From a virus: 64,000 nucleotides of DNA. The stretch's first letter is position 1; every line of letters starts with the position of its first letter. The notes beneath the pieces are model-generated. The model saw only the letters and a program-made list of their open reading frames with translations. It did not search any database and was not told where the DNA came from. The DNA lies in IMG/VR virus record IMGVR_UViG_3300020424_000002, positions 1 through 64,000 of that record; one strand, written 5' to 3'. A program made the translations under genes and the position numbers. Shown here one piece after another: positions 1 through 8,038 of this stretch.

Positions 1-1519
1 CTATAATACCTATTGGGACTATATCGTCTTCGATTTCCTTTTGTTTTTCTGCGTATAACATTGATTTTAAGTCTGCACTTGACATATCTTTAAACAATGG
101 TGTACTAACAAACCATGCAAACATAACACAATTCATTACCATATCGTCATGACAACCACCATCTGCTTGCCAAGATTGTCCTTTTGATACGAAAGTTGCA
201 AACTCTTGTATGGTATCTGTATCTCTTATATAGAGTTTTTTCTCTTCCATAATCTCTCTAAGAGCTGCACATCCCTGTGCTTTGACCTTCTTGGTCATTC
301 TAACTCCTATTCCATCTGCCTTGACTGAACTAGTCATAAACATATTTTCATATTCTAACTCATAATATAACTCTCTACAGACCATTGCACCTTGATTATT
401 ATTCTCTACAATGATAAGTGCATCGTTATATAACTTACCATATTTTGCACATATGTCTGGTAATAACATAGGAGATATCATATTATCTCTAAATGTACAT
501 ACTTGTTCAAATAAATTACCATCATGTATGTCAAATATCGTGAAAGTAGAATAGTCCATACCCTTACCTTCTGCAACATCTACAGTCATTATATACTCAT
601 GATGTGGTTTAGGTTTCTTATATACTCTGACTTGACCATATAATTCTTGAGGAGATTCAGACATTAGACCTAAAATTATGTTAGAAGGTATCAAAGTTCT
701 ACCAGTTCCTAAGAAAGAATTACCAAATTCTTGTTCAAACTGCAATTCAGATGTATTTGCAATGGTAGTTTCTTTCCATTTTTCGTCTCTGCCTGGCACA
801 TCACTCCAGTTAACTTGATAGTTTGCAAACTCATTTGACCCTGTGACCGATGACTCCCAGATACGATGAAACATATTACCTACTCCATTTGCAGTAGATG
901 TAATAATAACTTTTGAGTTTTTACCAGATGTAATAACTGGATATGTACCAGTATAAAAAGGTTCTGCATTTTCTACAAAGGCAAACTCATCTAGATAAAG
1001 AAGATTAACAGATAATCCACGAATCGATGATGTTGTAGTTGCAGATGCAATAATTCTAGAATTGTTTTCAAAATCGATACTTCCTTTGTTTAGTGCTTTA
1101 GTGCCAGGCTGTAAAAAGAATGGTACATTCTCTAACATTGTTGTTATACGAGATAACATTTCTCTAGCAGTTGCACCCTTGTTGGCAAGAATAGCAACTG
1201 TTTGTTCTGGATGAAACAATAAGTACCAAAGTAGATAGGCACAAACTGTGATTGATTTTCCGCTCTGTCTACAGGCAAGGACAATACTAAAACGATTGTC
1301 ATTAAAGTGTTCGATAAGATTTTCTTGATAGTCATATAATTTAAAAGGTACTAATCCCTCATCTAAAGAGATAATTTTAAGATATGTTGATATAAAATAT
1401 GAAGGGTCACGAGTACATCTTAAGTACTCTTGTACTTTATCATCTGTCCATTCCTCGGAAACACCCTGTCTTTTGACATTGATATTACCAAGATATCCTT
1501 CATTCTTTGGTTTCGGCAT
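1..1519 (-). CDS. 17: Terminase large subunit gp17, 3' part missing
   Basis: This is the motor ATPase and nuclease that packages DNA into the prohead. The frame is open from an ATG at 1519 to the window edge (about 506 codons), so only the last C-terminal residues are missing. Visible motifs are a Walker A loop (CRQSGKS, about residues 83-89), a Walker B strand (LLYLDEF), the RNase H-fold nuclease start (TVDVAEGKG) followed by an acidic IVENN strand, and a late DDMVM. T4 gp17 is 610 residues. The start overlaps the end of the small subunit gene by 20 bp, the usual 16-17 order. Identification is firm; only the extent beyond the window is unknown. Confidence 0.95.
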   Translation of the reverse strand, partial: MPKPKNEGYLGNINVKRQGVSEEWTDDKVQEYLRCTRDPSYFISTYLKIISLDEGLVPFKLYDYQENLIEHFNDNRFSIVLACRQSGKSITVCAYLLWYLLFHPEQTVAILANKGATAREMLSRITTMLENVPFFLQPGTKALNKGSIDFENNSRIIASATTTSSIRGLSVNLLYLDEFAFVENAEPFYTGTYPVITSGKNSKVIITSTANGVGNMFHRIWESSVTGSNEFANYQVNWSDVPGRDEKWKETTIANTSELQFEQEFGNSFLGTGRTLIPSNIILGLMSESPQELYGQVRVYKKPKPHHEYIMTVDVAEGKGMDYSTFTIFDIHDGNLFEQVCTFRDNMISPMLLPDICAKYGKLYNDALIIVENNNQGAMVCRELYYELEYENMFMTSSVKADGIGVRMTKKVKAQGCAALREIMEEKKLYIRDTDTIQEFATFVSKGQSWQADGGCHDDMVMNCVMFAWFVSTPLFKDMSSADLKSMLYAEKQKEIEDDIVPIGII

Positions 1520-1940
1520 TTTGTTTCTTTAATAGTTTCTGTAATTCTGCTGTAGAACCTACAAATAAATTTTGATTTGTTGTTTGATTTTTTGGTCTAT
1601 CATCCTCTAAATCATCCATCATTTTCTGTATTTGTAATAATTTTTCGGAAGTTTCGGATACTGTTTTTATAAGTTGTCCTGCGACTTCATAAGTCCTCGG
1701 ATGTTCACTTTCTTTTGCAAGGTCTAGGATACCCTCAATTGCATCCTGTCCTCTCTCTACAAGGCCGTACAGAGTGTTTCTAGTGTATTTGTAGTCTATC
1801 TGTTGTTCACCTTTTCTTTCTGTAAAACGACCATTCTCGTCTCTAGGAACTAGGTGTTTGTTAGTTTCTTTGACTACTTCTTCTGCTTCGTTGTTGATAT
1901 CTAGAAGTTCATCTAGTTTTTCATCTATTGATTGTTTCAT
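1500..1940 (-). CDS. 16: Terminase small subunit gp16
   Basis: A 146-residue, mostly helical protein directly upstream of gp17, with which it overlaps by 20 bp. T4 gp16 is 164 residues and forms the oligomer that regulates gp17 and recognises packaging DNA. The central stretch (NTLYGLVERGQDAIEGIL, then the helix with EVAGQLIKTV) is typical of gp16 in marine T4-like phages. The C-terminal tail is polar and probably flexible. A late-promoter-like TATAAATA lies 22 nt upstream of the ATG, inside the end of gp15. The assignment rests on synteny plus recalled family sequence. Confidence 0.88.
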   Translation of the reverse strand: MKQSIDEKLDELLDINNEAEEVVKETNKHLVPRDENGRFTERKGEQQIDYKYTRNTLYGLVERGQDAIEGILDLAKESEHPRTYEVAGQLIKTVSETSEKLLQIQKMMDDLEDDRPKNQTTNQNLFVGSTAELQKLLKKQNAETKE

Positions 1941-1954
1941 AATATATTATCCGA

Positions 1955-3232
1955 CTATGATATATTTATAGTACCACCCATTCCACTATGATTTGGACAA
2001 TAATAGTATAAAGTACTATGATTAAAACCAGCATCTACTATTATTTGTGTATAAGCACCAGATGAGCCTGAAGTTCCGACATAATTTATATATCCATTAG
2101 GCCCTAACTGAGAACCACCATTATGTGTCCCATCACTGGTTGTAGAGAATCTTATAGGATGACCACTATTTGATGTATCTGATTGTGAGAATCTATATGT
2201 TGTCCCTCTAACTAAACTAAATGTTTGTTGTTGTACACCATTGTAGTAGTATGCATTACCTGTTTCACCATATCCACTTTTAGAATCAACTGTAATTTGA
2301 TAAGTAGTAATATCTTGTCCACCAGAACTACCATCGTCATCTTGTGATTGTCCACCACCAGTTGGTATATTAAATTGGTCTTCTGGTGATTGAGAACCTA
2401 TAGCACCTATTGTTGTTCTATCAGTTAGATAGTCTGTATTATTACCATCAAAAAAGTTTATTGTTTCAGTTATATTTAAAGGGCTGGTCTCTGGGTTTGC
2501 ACTTGTTGGATTAGGTATTACTGATATTTCACTTTGTCTTCCAGCTGCACTATCTACCTGTCCATCATCTGTAATGTATGTTCTTGCACGAACATCTCTA
2601 ATAATCTCTGATTTGCCAATAGAACCATATAGATATGTTTTCATTTCAAAGTTCATTGTCCAAATAATTACTCTTCGAGATTGAAAATCACCCTCATATT
2701 GGTCATCATAAGATACATCCTGTAATACAATAGGGACATCTCTTTTTTCACTAGTGCCTGGCACTGTGGTCATTGTAACTGTAAAGTCTGGTGTAAAGAA
2801 AGGTAATATCTGTTCTACTATCTGTAATGCATCTTCGGTATTCTTTGCCATTGCATATAAACCAAATTGTATATTATAAGGAACTGGTGCAAACTGTGTT
2901 TTTAAAACTGTATTATCCGATGCATCTTGTAGTTTATATTGTTTTAATTTACCAAGTTTTCTTTCTGCATCGTAGTTTAAACCTGTAATATCAAATGCAA
3001 GTCTTGGTAAAGTCATTGCAACTCTTGATGTAGAACTGTCCATTAAGTCTGCAGCTTGGTCTAATCTTGCAATGAATTTTTGTTTTGGGCCATAGGATAG
3101 TGGAACTCTTATGTTTTGTGTTTGAGTTCCATCTGCATTATCTCTTTGAATATCAATCTCATTGAACATTGTACCAAAAACTGATACTGCTCTTTTGATT
3201 GCTTCATGATAGAAATGTGATTTACCTAACAT
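1955..3232 (-). CDS. 15: Tail completion and sheath stabilizer gp15 with C-terminal cupredoxin-like domain
   Basis: Residues 1-230 look like gp15, the hexameric tail terminator that caps sheath and tube: an N-terminal helix followed by IRVPLSYGPKQKF and a DVSYDD/IIWTMNFEMK strand pair. T4 gp15 is 272 residues; this protein is 425. The extra C-terminal part is a Gly/Ser/Asp-rich linker (about 230-310) and a beta domain (about 310-425) with His358, then Cys412, His415 and Met418 in a C-x2-H-x2-M loop. That is the spacing of amicyanin-type copper sites. Start ATG has an AGGA upstream. The gp15 part is confident; copper binding is inferred from the motif only. Confidence 0.85.
   Translation of the reverse strand: MLGKSHFYHEAIKRAVSVFGTMFNEIDIQRDNADGTQTQNIRVPLSYGPKQKFIARLDQAADLMDSSTSRVAMTLPRLAFDITGLNYDAERKLGKLKQYKLQDASDNTVLKTQFAPVPYNIQFGLYAMAKNTEDALQIVEQILPFFTPDFTVTMTTVPGTSEKRDVPIVLQDVSYDDQYEGDFQSRRVIIWTMNFEMKTYLYGSIGKSEIIRDVRARTYITDDGQVDSAAGRQSEISVIPNPTSANPETSPLNITETINFFDGNNTDYLTDRTTIGAIGSQSPEDQFNIPTGGGQSQDDDGSSGGQDITTYQITVDSKSGYGETGNAYYYNGVQQQTFSLVRGTTYRFSQSDTSNSGHPIRFSTTSDGTHNGGSQLGPNGYINYVGTSGSSGAYTQIIVDAGFNHSTLYYYCPNHSGMGGTINIS
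1963..1970 (-). promoter_or_regulatory. Late promoter candidate upstream of gp16-gp17
   Basis: TATAAATA on the minus strand, the T4 late -10 element read by gp55/gp33-type factors. It sits inside the last codons of gp15, 22 nt before the gp16 ATG. In such an AT-rich genome the octamer also occurs by chance, so position is the main support. Confidence 0.45.
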
Positions 3233-3422
3233 TTTTAATTCCTAAGACATAGTTTTCTGCAGCGTTTTCTGCATACATTTCACTTTTTTCTGTATATACT
3301 TCGTCCTTTATCCAAAGTTTATCTTCAAAGAACCTACACCCAAAACCATATTCTGCTTGATATACTCTTGCTTCTTTATTTCCATGTTGAAAAGTAGATA
3401 GTTCTTTAACAAAATTTATCAT
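3222..3422 (-). CDS. Small hypothetical protein between gp14 and gp15
   Basis: About 66 residues, with no recognised family. It overlaps the gp15 start by 11 bp. Two adjacent ATGs are possible (3425 and 3422). I chose the second because a TATAAATA element (3435-3428) lies exactly 5 nt upstream of it, so a late transcript would begin on that ATG; a transcript from this promoter would exclude the first. There is no Shine-Dalgarno sequence. The protein is acidic and aromatic, with no membrane segment. The gene is supported by tight packing and its own promoter. Confidence 0.6.
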   Translation of the reverse strand: MINFVKELSTFQHGNKEARVYQAEYGFGCRFFEDKLWIKDEVYTEKSEMYAENAAENYVLGIKNVR

Positions 3423-3427
3423 CATAA

Positions 3428-3435
3428 TATTTATA
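3428..3435 (-). promoter_or_regulatory. Late promoter candidate with 5-nt gap to an ATG
   Basis: TATAAATA on the minus strand overlapping the gp14 stop codon. With the T4 spacing (element at -13 to -6) the start site is the A of the ATG at 3422, giving a leaderless mRNA. Confidence 0.5.
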
Positions 3436-4348
3436 GTGACCCAAATGGATTACTTTCCGAGAAGTCCACGATGTTTGCACCAGCAGTTTCAAAGTCTTTA
3501 TTATCTGCAAGTGGGTCATTTGGTGTTACATATTGGTCTGGTGCAGTTGTTATAGTTCTACTTGCACCAGAAGTTGCACCTACGATATTACCAGCATTTG
3601 CATTTGATGATAATACAAACATTGTATTTGTTGCTGGAACATCTGTATCATTGAATGTTATATTATTAATAATAAGTGTTTTACTACTTTCACCTTCTGA
3701 GGTATATGATACAACTTGACCAGATACAGTTTTTCCTGTATTAACAGTTTGTGTGACTGTTTCTCCATGAACAAAATCTCCAGAACCAGAACCTAATGTC
3801 ATAGACACTTGATATGCAAACGAATCTTCAACACCATCAAGTTCTGCAATACCAGTATCAAATGATTCGTGTGAGTATTCAAAAGTTTCACATTGTAGTT
3901 TGAACACATTAAGTTTACCCAACTGATAGAATGGGTTTTCATGTTCTACAAATCTAATTTCAAATACTTGGTTTCCAAGTGGGAAATAAATTAAGTCACC
4001 CTCTTGAGGTCTTGTTGATGTGACTAAGTTTTGGTCTAATGATACAAATCTATTCCATGTTCTTCTAGATAAAACGAAGGTTGCTTGGTCTCTAACTTCT
4101 ACACCAAATTTAGAAAGTAAATCTCCTTCGCCCTCAAATCCTTCGGTATTTTCAATATACATTTCAACTGAATATGCATCATCAAATTGTGAAGAAGTAT
4201 CTTCACCGAACAATTCGTCTTCATCTACAATCTTTCTTGGTAAATAAAAACATTCATGACCATAGAATCTCAAAGACTCTACAACTAAATCTTCGTGTAA
4301 GTCTTGTTCTGATTTGACTGCATGGTTAAAATATACATTAGTAGGCAT
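3431..4348 (-). CDS. 14: Neck protein gp14 (head completion)
   Basis: 305 residues; T4 gp14 is 256. gp14 and gp13 form the neck that seals the filled head and docks the tail. The diagnostic N-terminal part is present: NVYFNHAVKSEQDLHEDL, then GHECFYLPRK, FDDAYSVEMYIE and FEGEGDLLSKFGVEVRD, matching gp14 of marine T4-like phages. From about residue 190 there is an added Thr/Ser/Gly-rich beta region (GSGSGDFVHGETVTQTV) of the kind also seen in this phage's large structural proteins. It lies 3 bp downstream of gp13, in the same operon. Confidence 0.9.
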   Translation of the reverse strand: MPTNVYFNHAVKSEQDLHEDLVVESLRFYGHECFYLPRKIVDEDELFGEDTSSQFDDAYSVEMYIENTEGFEGEGDLLSKFGVEVRDQATFVLSRRTWNRFVSLDQNLVTSTRPQEGDLIYFPLGNQVFEIRFVEHENPFYQLGKLNVFKLQCETFEYSHESFDTGIAELDGVEDSFAYQVSMTLGSGSGDFVHGETVTQTVNTGKTVSGQVVSYTSEGESSKTLIINNITFNDTDVPATNTMFVLSSNANAGNIVGATSGASRTITTAPDQYVTPNDPLADNKDFETAGANIVDFSESNPFGSL

Positions 4349-4351
4349 CGA

Positions 4352-5167
4352 TTACCCCATCATTATAGCAGATTCAGTCTGTAATAAATTACTCTGTTCC
4401 TCTAACTTTTCTATTTCTGTATTTGCATCTTCAAGGATTGTTCTACCTTGTAATGTTACTCCGCCTGGTAATTGTATACCATCAAACTTAGATAAATTTG
4501 TACCCCATTGTCTTTTAATCAATGCAGTAACATATTTCTTCAACCAGACATCATTATATACATCTGTGAATTGTGTTGGGTCTATCTTTCTATAACAATC
4601 TATGATAATATATTCACCAGATGAAACTGCATTATTCCAGTCCATATCTAGATATAATCTATTTTGTGCTTTATTGAATCTAATTGGTACTTGACCAATT
4701 AATATTTCATCTAACAATTGAATATGGTTTTGTACCATTTCATATTGCACGATAGATGTAGAAGAGATATCATAAAGGTCATTTAACCTTAATTGATATC
4801 TGAGGTCAAACATATTAAGTCCAGACTTGTCTACGAATGGAAATACTCTTAATACTGAGTAAACTGATTCTGGAAGAACAACATATCCTTGTCCTTCTTT
4901 AAATGTCATATTACTAGATATATGTGAACCTGTAGATGATTGTGACATACTTGAATCTGCTTTTTGATTTGCAAGGTCGTTATCGTTAATTTGATGTTTT
5001 AAATATGTTCGAATAGTACCATCATAATGATACTCTGCAAAGTATTGTAATGCATCGTCTATGATATCATCAATTTGGTCATCATCCACATTAATTTCTA
5101 TAACTGGTTTACCCAGTTGTCTTAATGCATATTCTTTAAGTGTTGCTTTGCTATTTGGAGCTGCCAT
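4352..5167 (-). CDS. 13: Neck protein gp13
   Basis: 271 residues; T4 gp13 is 309. It is the partner of gp14 in the head-tail connector. The N-terminus (KEYALRQLGKPVIEINV followed by a run of Asp and DALQYFAEYHYDG) and the C-terminal VTALIKRQWGTNLSKFDG segment are hallmark gp13 regions. The start ATG has TAGGAT upstream. A late-type element CATAAATA (5212-5205) lies 37 nt before the ATG. It is translated just before gp14. Confidence 0.92.
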   Translation of the reverse strand: MAAPNSKATLKEYALRQLGKPVIEINVDDDQIDDIIDDALQYFAEYHYDGTIRTYLKHQINDNDLANQKADSSMSQSSTGSHISSNMTFKEGQGYVVLPESVYSVLRVFPFVDKSGLNMFDLRYQLRLNDLYDISSTSIVQYEMVQNHIQLLDEILIGQVPIRFNKAQNRLYLDMDWNNAVSSGEYIIIDCYRKIDPTQFTDVYNDVWLKKYVTALIKRQWGTNLSKFDGIQLPGGVTLQGRTILEDANTEIEKLEEQSNLLQTESAIMMG

Positions 5168-5204
5168 AACATAATCCTATTAGAAATTTATTTTTCTCTA
5201 ATAC

Positions 5205-5212
5205 TATTTATG
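5205..5212 (-). promoter_or_regulatory. Late promoter variant upstream of gp13
   Basis: CATAAATA on the minus strand, one base from the T4 late consensus, in the short gap between the 83-residue membrane protein gene and gp13 and 37 nt before the gp13 ATG. Confidence 0.35.
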
Positions 5213-5464
5213 TTATTTTTGATTTGAAAGTAAGAAATCGTCTATCTTTTTGTTAATAGTATCTAAAGAATCCATCATTCTTTCCATGTCTTTATGTAAA
5301 TCTTCCTTAGAAACAAAGTCTCTATTAACTTCTTCTCTGGTACGATTGAGTAGAATTTCTAATCGTTTAAGTTCATTATGTTGTTGAATTATAAACCATA
5401 GGAAAGGCCCTACAATTCCAGTAAGAACTAGATTCCATAGTAAATGTCCTGTTTCCATATCCAT
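5213..5464 (-). CDS. Small membrane-anchored coiled-coil protein
   Basis: 83 residues. An N-terminal membrane segment (LLWNLVLTGIVGPFLWFII, about residues 8-26) is followed by a charged, heptad-like helix running to the end (about 30-80), so it is probably a single-pass protein with a cytoplasmic coiled coil. No family is recognised. It sits between an oxygenase gene and gp13. An AAAGGAAT ribosome binding site precedes the ATG. Such proteins near neck genes could act in lysis control or membrane association, but nothing in the sequence shows this. Confidence 0.7.
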   Translation of the reverse strand: MDMETGHLLWNLVLTGIVGPFLWFIIQQHNELKRLEILLNRTREEVNRDFVSKEDLHKDMERMMDSLDTINKKIDDFLLSNQK

Positions 5465-5493
5465 AATAGATTCCTTTAGTATAATATATACAG

Positions 5494-6213
5494 TTATTTA
5501 GGGAATCTTATGTTTCCACTGTCTGGACAAACTTCAAACACTGGTATATCGTTTACCTTTCTTGCTTCTATTTCTGGATGATTGTTTAGTTCTGTCTGGT
5601 CACCTTTCCAAGTAAATGAATTATTGAATGCAATCGAAATCCTATCAAAGTCTGTTTCTAATGGTTCTACATAATGTTGCATTGCAGAAGGAAATAATAA
5701 TACATCACCCTCTCTTGGTTCTACAACAAAGTTATCTCTAGTTCTTGCAGTTACATGTATGAAGTTTGACATATGTTTTGTTTGACCACTTAAAAATTGT
5801 AAAACTCCAGAACCCCTAGTTTCTTCTGGAACAGAAATATAAGCAACACCACTATACCAACAGCCTGGATGTGTATGCACATTATTATATCCATGTTGAT
5901 AGTTTATGTTTACCCAATAATTACCATGGTCTAAAATAAAGTTTTCATGATGTTCTCCACAATGAAATGGGAATACTTCTTTATTAAAAACTTCTTCTAC
6001 ACCATTAAGTAAAGATTGAAACATTGGTCTATCATTTACACCATCTACAGACTGCCAACCAGCACCATTATTAGACCTTCTTCGTCCTATAGGGTCTTCC
6101 TTTCTCATGGTATAGCATTCTTTTTTCATTGCATCTAGTTGTTCTTGAGAGACTAAACCTAAATCAAGTAAATTTGCTTTAAACACATGCCATGAAAACA
6201 TTGGTAAATACAT
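5494..6213 (-). CDS. 2OG-Fe(II) oxygenase, type seen in T4-like phages (first)
   Basis: 239 residues. The double-stranded beta-helix core is visible: VHTHPG (His113, His115), WYSGVAYISV, then a second metal His180 in SAMQHYV and Arg191 in FDRISIAFNN for 2-oxoglutarate. The H-x-H first motif and SGVAYI strand suit the 2OG-FeII_Oxy_5/TIGR02466-like group rather than the classic H-x-D prolyl hydroxylases. The substrate is unknown; phage members have been suggested to act on DNA repair or virion proteins. The start overlaps the next gene's stop at 6213. Confidence 0.8.
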   Translation of the reverse strand: MYLPMFSWHVFKANLLDLGLVSQEQLDAMKKECYTMRKEDPIGRRRSNNGAGWQSVDGVNDRPMFQSLLNGVEEVFNKEVFPFHCGEHHENFILDHGNYWVNINYQHGYNNVHTHPGCWYSGVAYISVPEETRGSGVLQFLSGQTKHMSNFIHVTARTRDNFVVEPREGDVLLFPSAMQHYVEPLETDFDRISIAFNNSFTWKGDQTELNNHPEIEARKVNDIPVFEVCPDSGNIRFPK

Positions 6214-7088
6214 TATGAATACTCCTTTCTAGTTTTGAATTTTTTTGCATAATATGGTTCAGAAACTTTATTTTTAATATCTTCCCTTTGATTCATTTCC
6301 TTTAAATCACCTTTTATATCTGTTTCAAATTTTTTATTAATTTCTTCTTTAGTTAAATATGTAATTTTACTTTTCCAAGGATATCTAACAAAAGGTACGA
6401 TTTGTACCAGTGGTGTACCTTTAGAAATTATAAAAGATTCATCTACTTTAGGATAAAAAATTAAAATATTATTTGTAGTTATCTGATTAAACTTATCAGT
6501 ATCTATAATACCTTGCCATGTAGACAAATATGGATTATCAAAAAGAAAAGGGTCAAGATAATAACAAGATGTACCTTTGGGAGTTTTTACCAAAAAATCC
6601 ATTTTAAATTTAAGTTGCATCTTGTCATCTCTACTCATTCCTTTTAGTTGCCTTGCTGGATGACCGCCGGGCCTAGATAACATATCAGTTAATTCATGTA
6701 AATCAAGTTTATTAGTTTTAATATAATCTATTGCAGCTTCTGTTTGATTTTCTTTTACTAATGTTTTAATATAAGAAAGTTTTTCTGTCGACATATCTTT
6801 TAGTGCAAAGGATATAGACACTGGTTCACCATGATTACCTTTACTTAACAAAACTAAAACTGTATGTCTATTTCTAATAAGATACCCCATAGATAACCAA
6901 TCATGCATAGATGGACATTTTTTAATAGTATCTATTTCATTACCACCAAAATCTTTAATTATTGTTGGTAGTTTTTTATACCATTCTGGTTTTACTTTTT
7001 TTGCTGGAACTGGTTCAAATAAACTATTTTCAGTGTCTATAACACACTGAAATTCTATTTCCATTTCTTTTATTGGACATTGTTCCAT
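6213..7088 (-). CDS. Conserved phage protein of unknown function (DUF6065-like?)
   Basis: 291 residues with no catalytic motif I can name. Regular blocks are KKVKPEWYKKLP near the N-terminus, IKKCPSMHDWLSMGYLI in the first third, and NNILIFYPKVDESFIISKGTPLVQIVPF in the last third, a beta-rich double-psi or cupin-like pattern. The C-terminus is highly charged. Similar proteins travel with 2OG oxygenases in marine phages, and I recall the DUF6065 label for them, but this is uncertain. It overlaps its neighbours at both ends, indicating one operon. Confidence 0.65.
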   Translation of the reverse strand: MEQCPIKEMEIEFQCVIDTENSLFEPVPAKKVKPEWYKKLPTIIKDFGGNEIDTIKKCPSMHDWLSMGYLIRNRHTVLVLLSKGNHGEPVSISFALKDMSTEKLSYIKTLVKENQTEAAIDYIKTNKLDLHELTDMLSRPGGHPARQLKGMSRDDKMQLKFKMDFLVKTPKGTSCYYLDPFLFDNPYLSTWQGIIDTDKFNQITTNNILIFYPKVDESFIISKGTPLVQIVPFVRYPWKSKITYLTKEEINKKFETDIKGDLKEMNQREDIKNKVSEPYYAKKFKTRKEYS

Positions 7089-7258
7089 AATCGCTCGTGT
7101 AAATAATATAGTATAAGTTTTATTATAAAGTCAAAAGTCATGATTGCACCAGCAACCTCAACTGAACCTGTAAGGACATAACCTATTAATCCTGTAGTAA
7201 CTGTTGCAAGTATTCTCCATGAAAATGCTTTTGCAATTGACTTACTTTGTGAGTCCAA
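7070..7258 (-). CDS. DUF2061 family membrane protein
   Basis: A short membrane protein with the DUF2061 signature: SKSIAKAFSWRILATVTTG, a hydrophobic segment, and the ending LILYYLHERLWNN. Two transmembrane helices are predicted. There is no ATG before the motif. A TTG at 7306 would overlap the upstream gene by 65 bp. A TTG at 7258 has AGGAGA 4 nt upstream and leaves a 17-bp overlap, so I prefer it (62 residues). Family function is unknown. It overlaps the start of the 291-residue gene by 19 bp. Confidence 0.72.
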   Translation of the reverse strand: MDSQSKSIAKAFSWRILATVTTGLIGYVLTGSVEVAGAIMTFDFIIKLILYYLHERLWNNVQ

Positions 7259-8030
7259 GCTGTCTCCTAATTTCTGTTGCAGAAATTGATTCAGTCTCTT
7301 TATCAAAAGATTCTTGTTCTATTTTATAACCTACATCTCTTCCATAAGTTATATTGACAATGTTTGGTACTTTTTGTATAATATAATGCACATTCTCTTC
7401 ATATCCTTCACCCAGTAAAAACATTTTTATGTTTTGTTTTACTGTTTTAAAATCAAAAGGATTCTTTTTACTGTTCTTCATTGCACGAATCATAATACAA
7501 ACTTGACCTGTTTTATCATAACATCTTTTAAATAATGCAAGATGACCATCATGAAAAGGTTGAAACCTACCCAACATTTGTGTAGTTGGTTTATTAATAT
7601 CAAATCTTCTGTTCTCTGCAAGTAATTCTCTTGCAATGACTTCGGAATGTAATTCACCATTTTGGTCTTCTACCCAATAGTCAACTTCATTTTTTAAAGG
7701 TCTTTGGAATGCTTTATTTGTATCTGCATATCTACCTTTTTCTATAGTATCCATAAAGATAATATAATCTGGGTTTAAGATTTGTCTTCCTTGAGTAAAA
7801 GGACAAACAAAATCCATAATTGCAAAAGGTTTATCGGAATCTCTGCATAGGTCTTTCATTCTATGCACCTGTCTGAGTCTACCTTCTTCTGAGAAATCCC
7901 AATCATCATGTTGGGCTCGGATTGCATCAGCATTGAAATGGTCTGCATCTAAATGTTCAAGTAGACATTTAGAAATGTAAGTCTTTCCACTGCCAGGCAA
8001 TCCAAAAATTAAAATTGTTTTTGTTTTCAT
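7242..8030 (-). CDS. Fusion of P-loop kinase and NMN-adenylyltransferase-like nucleotidyltransferase
   Basis: 262 residues, two domains. Residues 1-145 are an adenylylsulfate-kinase-like P-loop fold: Walker A GLPGSGKT at 10-17, then HFNADAIRAQHDDWDFS and IMDFVCPF. Residues 150-262 are a cytidylyl/NMN adenylyltransferase-like Rossmann domain: GRFQPFHDGH with the nucleotide-binding H-x-G-H (His160, His163), and the late ISATEIR motif (249-255). The C-terminal half resembles NadM, pointing to NAD metabolism; the N-terminal half may phosphorylate a small sugar or nucleoside, as in NadR-type enzymes with the order reversed. The exact substrates are inference. Confidence 0.8.
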   Translation of the reverse strand: MKTKTILIFGLPGSGKTYISKCLLEHLDADHFNADAIRAQHDDWDFSEEGRLRQVHRMKDLCRDSDKPFAIMDFVCPFTQGRQILNPDYIIFMDTIEKGRYADTNKAFQRPLKNEVDYWVEDQNGELHSEVIARELLAENRRFDINKPTTQMLGRFQPFHDGHLALFKRCYDKTGQVCIMIRAMKNSKKNPFDFKTVKQNIKMFLLGEGYEENVHYIIQKVPNIVNITYGRDVGYKIEQESFDKETESISATEIRRQLGLTK

Positions 8031-8038
8031 ACTAATAC

